Origin: Paenibacillaceae bacterium
GTDB lineage: Bacteria > Bacillota > Bacilli > Paenibacillales > Paenibacillaceae
Length of the DNA stretch: 7,910 nt
NCBI GenBank assembly: GCA_900766135.1
Contig: CAAFUF010000041.1
Coordinates: 1 to 7,910 of the forward strand
Direction: 5' to 3'
The translations under genes were made by a program, and so were the position numbers. Under the pieces are notes generated by a model that was not told the DNA's origin, searched no databases, and was given only the letters and a program-made list of their open reading frames with translations. Numbering within the stretch: the stretch's first letter is position 1; each line of letters begins with the position of its first letter. Below are positions 6,840 to 7,910 of this stretch, piece by piece.

Positions 6840-7268
6840 ATGTACGAGCTGAAGACCAAAGAAAACGACAATAGCGTCATCGAATTCATTGAACAAGTGG
6901 CCGATGCCAAGAAGAAGGAGGAGGCCTACCGGTTACTGGACATTTTTACGGAGACGACAGGATGTCCGGCCCGTATGTGGGGCACCAGCATCATCGGATT
7001 TGGCTCCTATCATTATAAATACGCCTCTGGCCATGAAGGGGATGCGCCGATGGTTGGTTTCTCGCCTCGGAAGGCGAAAATCAGTCTTTATCTCGCGCCG
7101 GACGACCCGGATCGAGGAGCCTTGCTCGAATCCTTTGGGAAGCACACTCAAGGGAAGGGATGCGTCTATATCAAGAAGGTCAGCGATATCGATGTGGACG
7201 TGTTGCGTACGTTAATCCGGCAGTCGGTCGCGCTGCTTCAGAGGCTGTATTCGATCGATGACAAATAG
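6840..7268 (+). CDS. DUF1801 domain-containing protein
   Basis: This 142-residue soluble protein matches the DUF1801 (YdhG-like) family, whose function is not established. The domain occupies nearly the whole chain: an N-terminal helix with VIEFIEQVADAKKKEEA (about 13-29), the M-W-G-T-S-I-I-G-F-G segment (46-55) followed by Y-H-Y, the strand GFSPRKAKISLYL (73-85), and the C-terminal GKGCVYIKKVSDID segment (105-118) before a final helix. AAGGAG (6827-6832) lies 7 bases before ATG 6840. It follows the hydrolase gene by 47 bases without an evident terminator, so it may be co-transcribed with it. There is no signal peptide or membrane segment. Family confidence is good; function is unknown. Confidence 0.85.
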   Translation: MYELKTKENDNSVIEFIEQVADAKKKEEAYRLLDIFTETTGCPARMWGTSIIGFGSYHYKYASGHEGDAPMVGFSPRKAKISLYLAPDDPDRGALLESFGKHTQGKGCVYIKKVSDIDVDVLRTLIRQSVALLQRLYSIDDK

Positions 7269-7359
7269 CCGATATCTTGCCCCTTAGCTTTAGTGCCGAA
7301 ACGGTATGAGTACATGGGAGGAGGATAGAGAGGACAGGTAGCAGGAGGCGTCGTTCAAA
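7269..7359. other. intergenic stretch after the DUF1801 gene
   Basis: No gene, terminator or clear promoter was seen here. It contains an AGGAGG (7343-7348), but the only start nearby is a TTG at 7360 leading into the repeat array, which I do not accept as a gene. Confidence 0.5.
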
Positions 7360-7563
7360 TTGTATGCGAAAAATGAAATAGAGTTTGCGGGTTACGGCCC
7401 TTTTGGTGGATTGTATCTGAAATTTCATACTTATTTGGCCCGACTGAGGTCGAAGGTCCGAAATCTATATGAAAAATCGAATAGAATTCACCTTATCAGC
7501 CGTAAAAGCCTCAATGTATATGAAATTTCGAATATATTTCGCCTGGTATGCCGAAAGCGAGGG
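7360..7563. repeat. four degenerate repeat units at about 51-bp spacing
   Basis: A core of roughly 22 bases, consensus TATATGAAAAATCGAATAGA, recurs four times. The first G of GAAA falls at 7368, 7419, 7471 and 7522, giving spacings of 51, 52 and 51. Units 1 and 3 share GAAAAAT and ATAGA, while units 2 and 4 share GAAATTT and TATTT. The array therefore alternates A-B-A-B and may descend from duplication of a 102-103-bp pair. A GCCGAAAG-like tail is visible most clearly in unit 4. The single extra base between units 2 and 3 shifts the reading frame while the nucleotide pattern persists, arguing for a non-coding repeat rather than a repeat protein. Confidence 0.7.
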
Positions 7564-7608
7564 GTTTCTTCACCGCTCGAGACTCCGCTCTTTCGCCCCC
7601 TGCTAATA

Positions 7609-7647
7609 CGGGCGGTTTTACTTCTACGAACCCCCTATGGGGGCCCG
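7609..7647. repeat. nested inverted repeat with a CCCCC/GGGGG hairpin
   Basis: CCCCC (7631-7635), loop TAT, GGGGG (7639-7643) forms a compact stem. An outer CGGGC (7609-7613) can pair with GCCCG (7643-7647), sharing one base with the inner stem. No T tract follows, so this is not a standard terminator. Confidence 0.4.
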
Positions 7648-7683
7648 CCAACTTGGGAAATAACCCCAAAAACACCCTAACGG

Positions 7684-7709
7684 AAATTACTGCTAAAATG
7701 CAGTAATTT
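7684..7709. repeat. perfect 10-bp-stem hairpin
   Basis: AAATTACTGC (7684-7693) pairs perfectly with GCAGTAATTT (7700-7709) around the loop TAAAAT. Its CTGC/GCAG centre resembles that of the two hairpins at 7796 and 7843. The T stretch after the stem is only three bases (within the right arm). Confidence 0.6.
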
Positions 7710-7734
7710 ATCTACCAAACTGCCTTCAGACCCA

Positions 7735-7745
7735 AAATACCTGCA
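7735..7745 (+). repeat. solitary left arm of the 26-nt palindrome
   Basis: AAATACCTGCA matches the left arm of the hairpin at 7796-7821 exactly, but no matching right arm follows. It appears to be a half or decayed copy. Confidence 0.5.
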
Positions 7746-7753
7746 AAAATACA

Positions 7754-7791
7754 ACTATTTAGGCCAGAATAGTCCCATATCAGAATAGTCC
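7754..7791. repeat. small hairpin overlapping an 11-bp direct repeat
   Basis: CAGAATAGTCC occurs at 7765-7775 and again, unchanged, at 7781-7791. The first copy's AATAGT (7768-7773) can also pair with ACTATT (7754-7759). It sits between copies of the CCTGCA palindrome arms and looks like part of the same mosaic of intergenic repeats. Confidence 0.5.
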
Positions 7792-7795
7792 GGAG

Positions 7796-7824
7796 AAATA
7801 CCTGCACTTTTGCAGGTGTTTTTT
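7796..7824 (+). terminator. terminator-like hairpin, copy 1 of a 26-nt palindrome
   Basis: AAATACCTGCA (7796-7806), loop CTTT, TGCAGGTGTTT (7811-7821) forms an 11-bp stem with one U-G pair, and the T tract runs 7819-7824. This would work as an intrinsic terminator for + strand transcription. It is, however, more than 500 bases after the last gene and recurs at 7845-7870, so it may be primarily a repeat element. Confidence 0.55.
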
Positions 7825-7842
7825 ATTCATGGCGATTTTCTC

Positions 7843-7872
7843 GTAAATACCTGTACTTTTGCAGGTATTTAC
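7843..7872. repeat. hairpin, copy 2 of the 26-nt palindrome
   Basis: GTAAATACCTGTA (7843-7855), loop CTTT, TGCAGGTATTTAC (7860-7872) gives a 13-bp stem with one U-G pair. The core 7845-7870 differs from 7796-7821 at two bases, and both differences keep pairing (C-G versus U-G, U-G versus U-A). No T tract follows, so it is not a terminator on the + strand. Confidence 0.65.
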
Positions 7873-7910
7873 TAACAGGTGCTCTTTCTGTCCCCGTCGG
7901 GTACTCTAGA

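Noticed and set aside
7180..7428. A small - strand open frame overlapping the end of the DUF1801 gene
   Set aside because: Most of it is antisense to a supported gene or lies in the first repeat units, and the translation has no recognisable features.
7360..7563. CRISPR array
   Set aside because: Repeats are degenerate, the conserved core is short and AT-rich, the units alternate in subtype, and the spacers share sequence. No cas gene is present.
7360..7680. A 106-codon open frame starting at TTG across the repeat array
   Set aside because: The repeats change frame between units 2 and 3, the start is a TTG 11 bases from AGGAGG, and the C-terminal part runs through hairpin-rich DNA. No domain is recognisable.

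Overview
The window looks like chromosomal DNA of a Gram-positive, moderately GC-rich member of the Bacillales, most likely Paenibacillus or a close relative such as Cohnella. This is an inference from several things: strong AGGAGG-type ribosome binding sites before nearly every gene, sigma-A-like -10 boxes, a lipobox-bearing solute-binding protein, U-tailed hairpin terminators, and intergenic DNA rich in short hairpin repeats. All six genes supported here lie on the + strand.

Layout. (1) Positions 1-392 are non-coding. They hold two 123-bp direct repeats (1-123 and 185-307, two mismatches), each with a perfect 7-bp-stem hairpin, followed by a bulged hairpin (318-353) just ahead of the first gene. 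(2) Positions 393-4014 encode a dipeptide/oligopeptide ABC importer: a lipoprotein substrate-binding protein and two permeases (DppA-, DppB- and DppC-like). The ATPase subunits are absent from the window, and a terminator-like hairpin closes the cluster at about 4028-4085. (3) Positions 4172-5122 encode an L-lactate dehydrogenase-family enzyme as a single-gene unit with its own -10 box and a strong terminator. Its catalytic residues are intact, but the substrate-specificity position (Gln102 in classical LDH numbering) is proline. (4) Positions 5284-7268 hold three closely spaced genes, possibly an operon: a GNAT acetyltransferase, an alpha/beta hydrolase and a DUF1801 protein. (5) Positions 7269-7910 have no convincing gene. 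They carry four degenerate repeat units about 51 bp apart in an A-B-A-B arrangement, then a run of hairpins, including two near-identical copies of a 26-nt palindrome whose differences both keep base pairing.

How the genes work together. The importer would bring short peptides into the cell, with ATPases encoded elsewhere (perhaps just upstream). The lactate dehydrogenase-like enzyme would interconvert a 2-oxoacid and a 2-hydroxyacid with NAD(H). The last three genes have no defined joint pathway, although all are small soluble proteins of common accessory families.

I found no complete new system. The points most worth a second look are the altered specificity loop of the dehydrogenase, the repeat-rich intergenic regions at both ends, and the missing transporter ATPases. 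Exact starts were chosen from ribosome binding sites. They differ from the longest open frame for the substrate-binding protein, the first permease, the dehydrogenase and the hydrolase.
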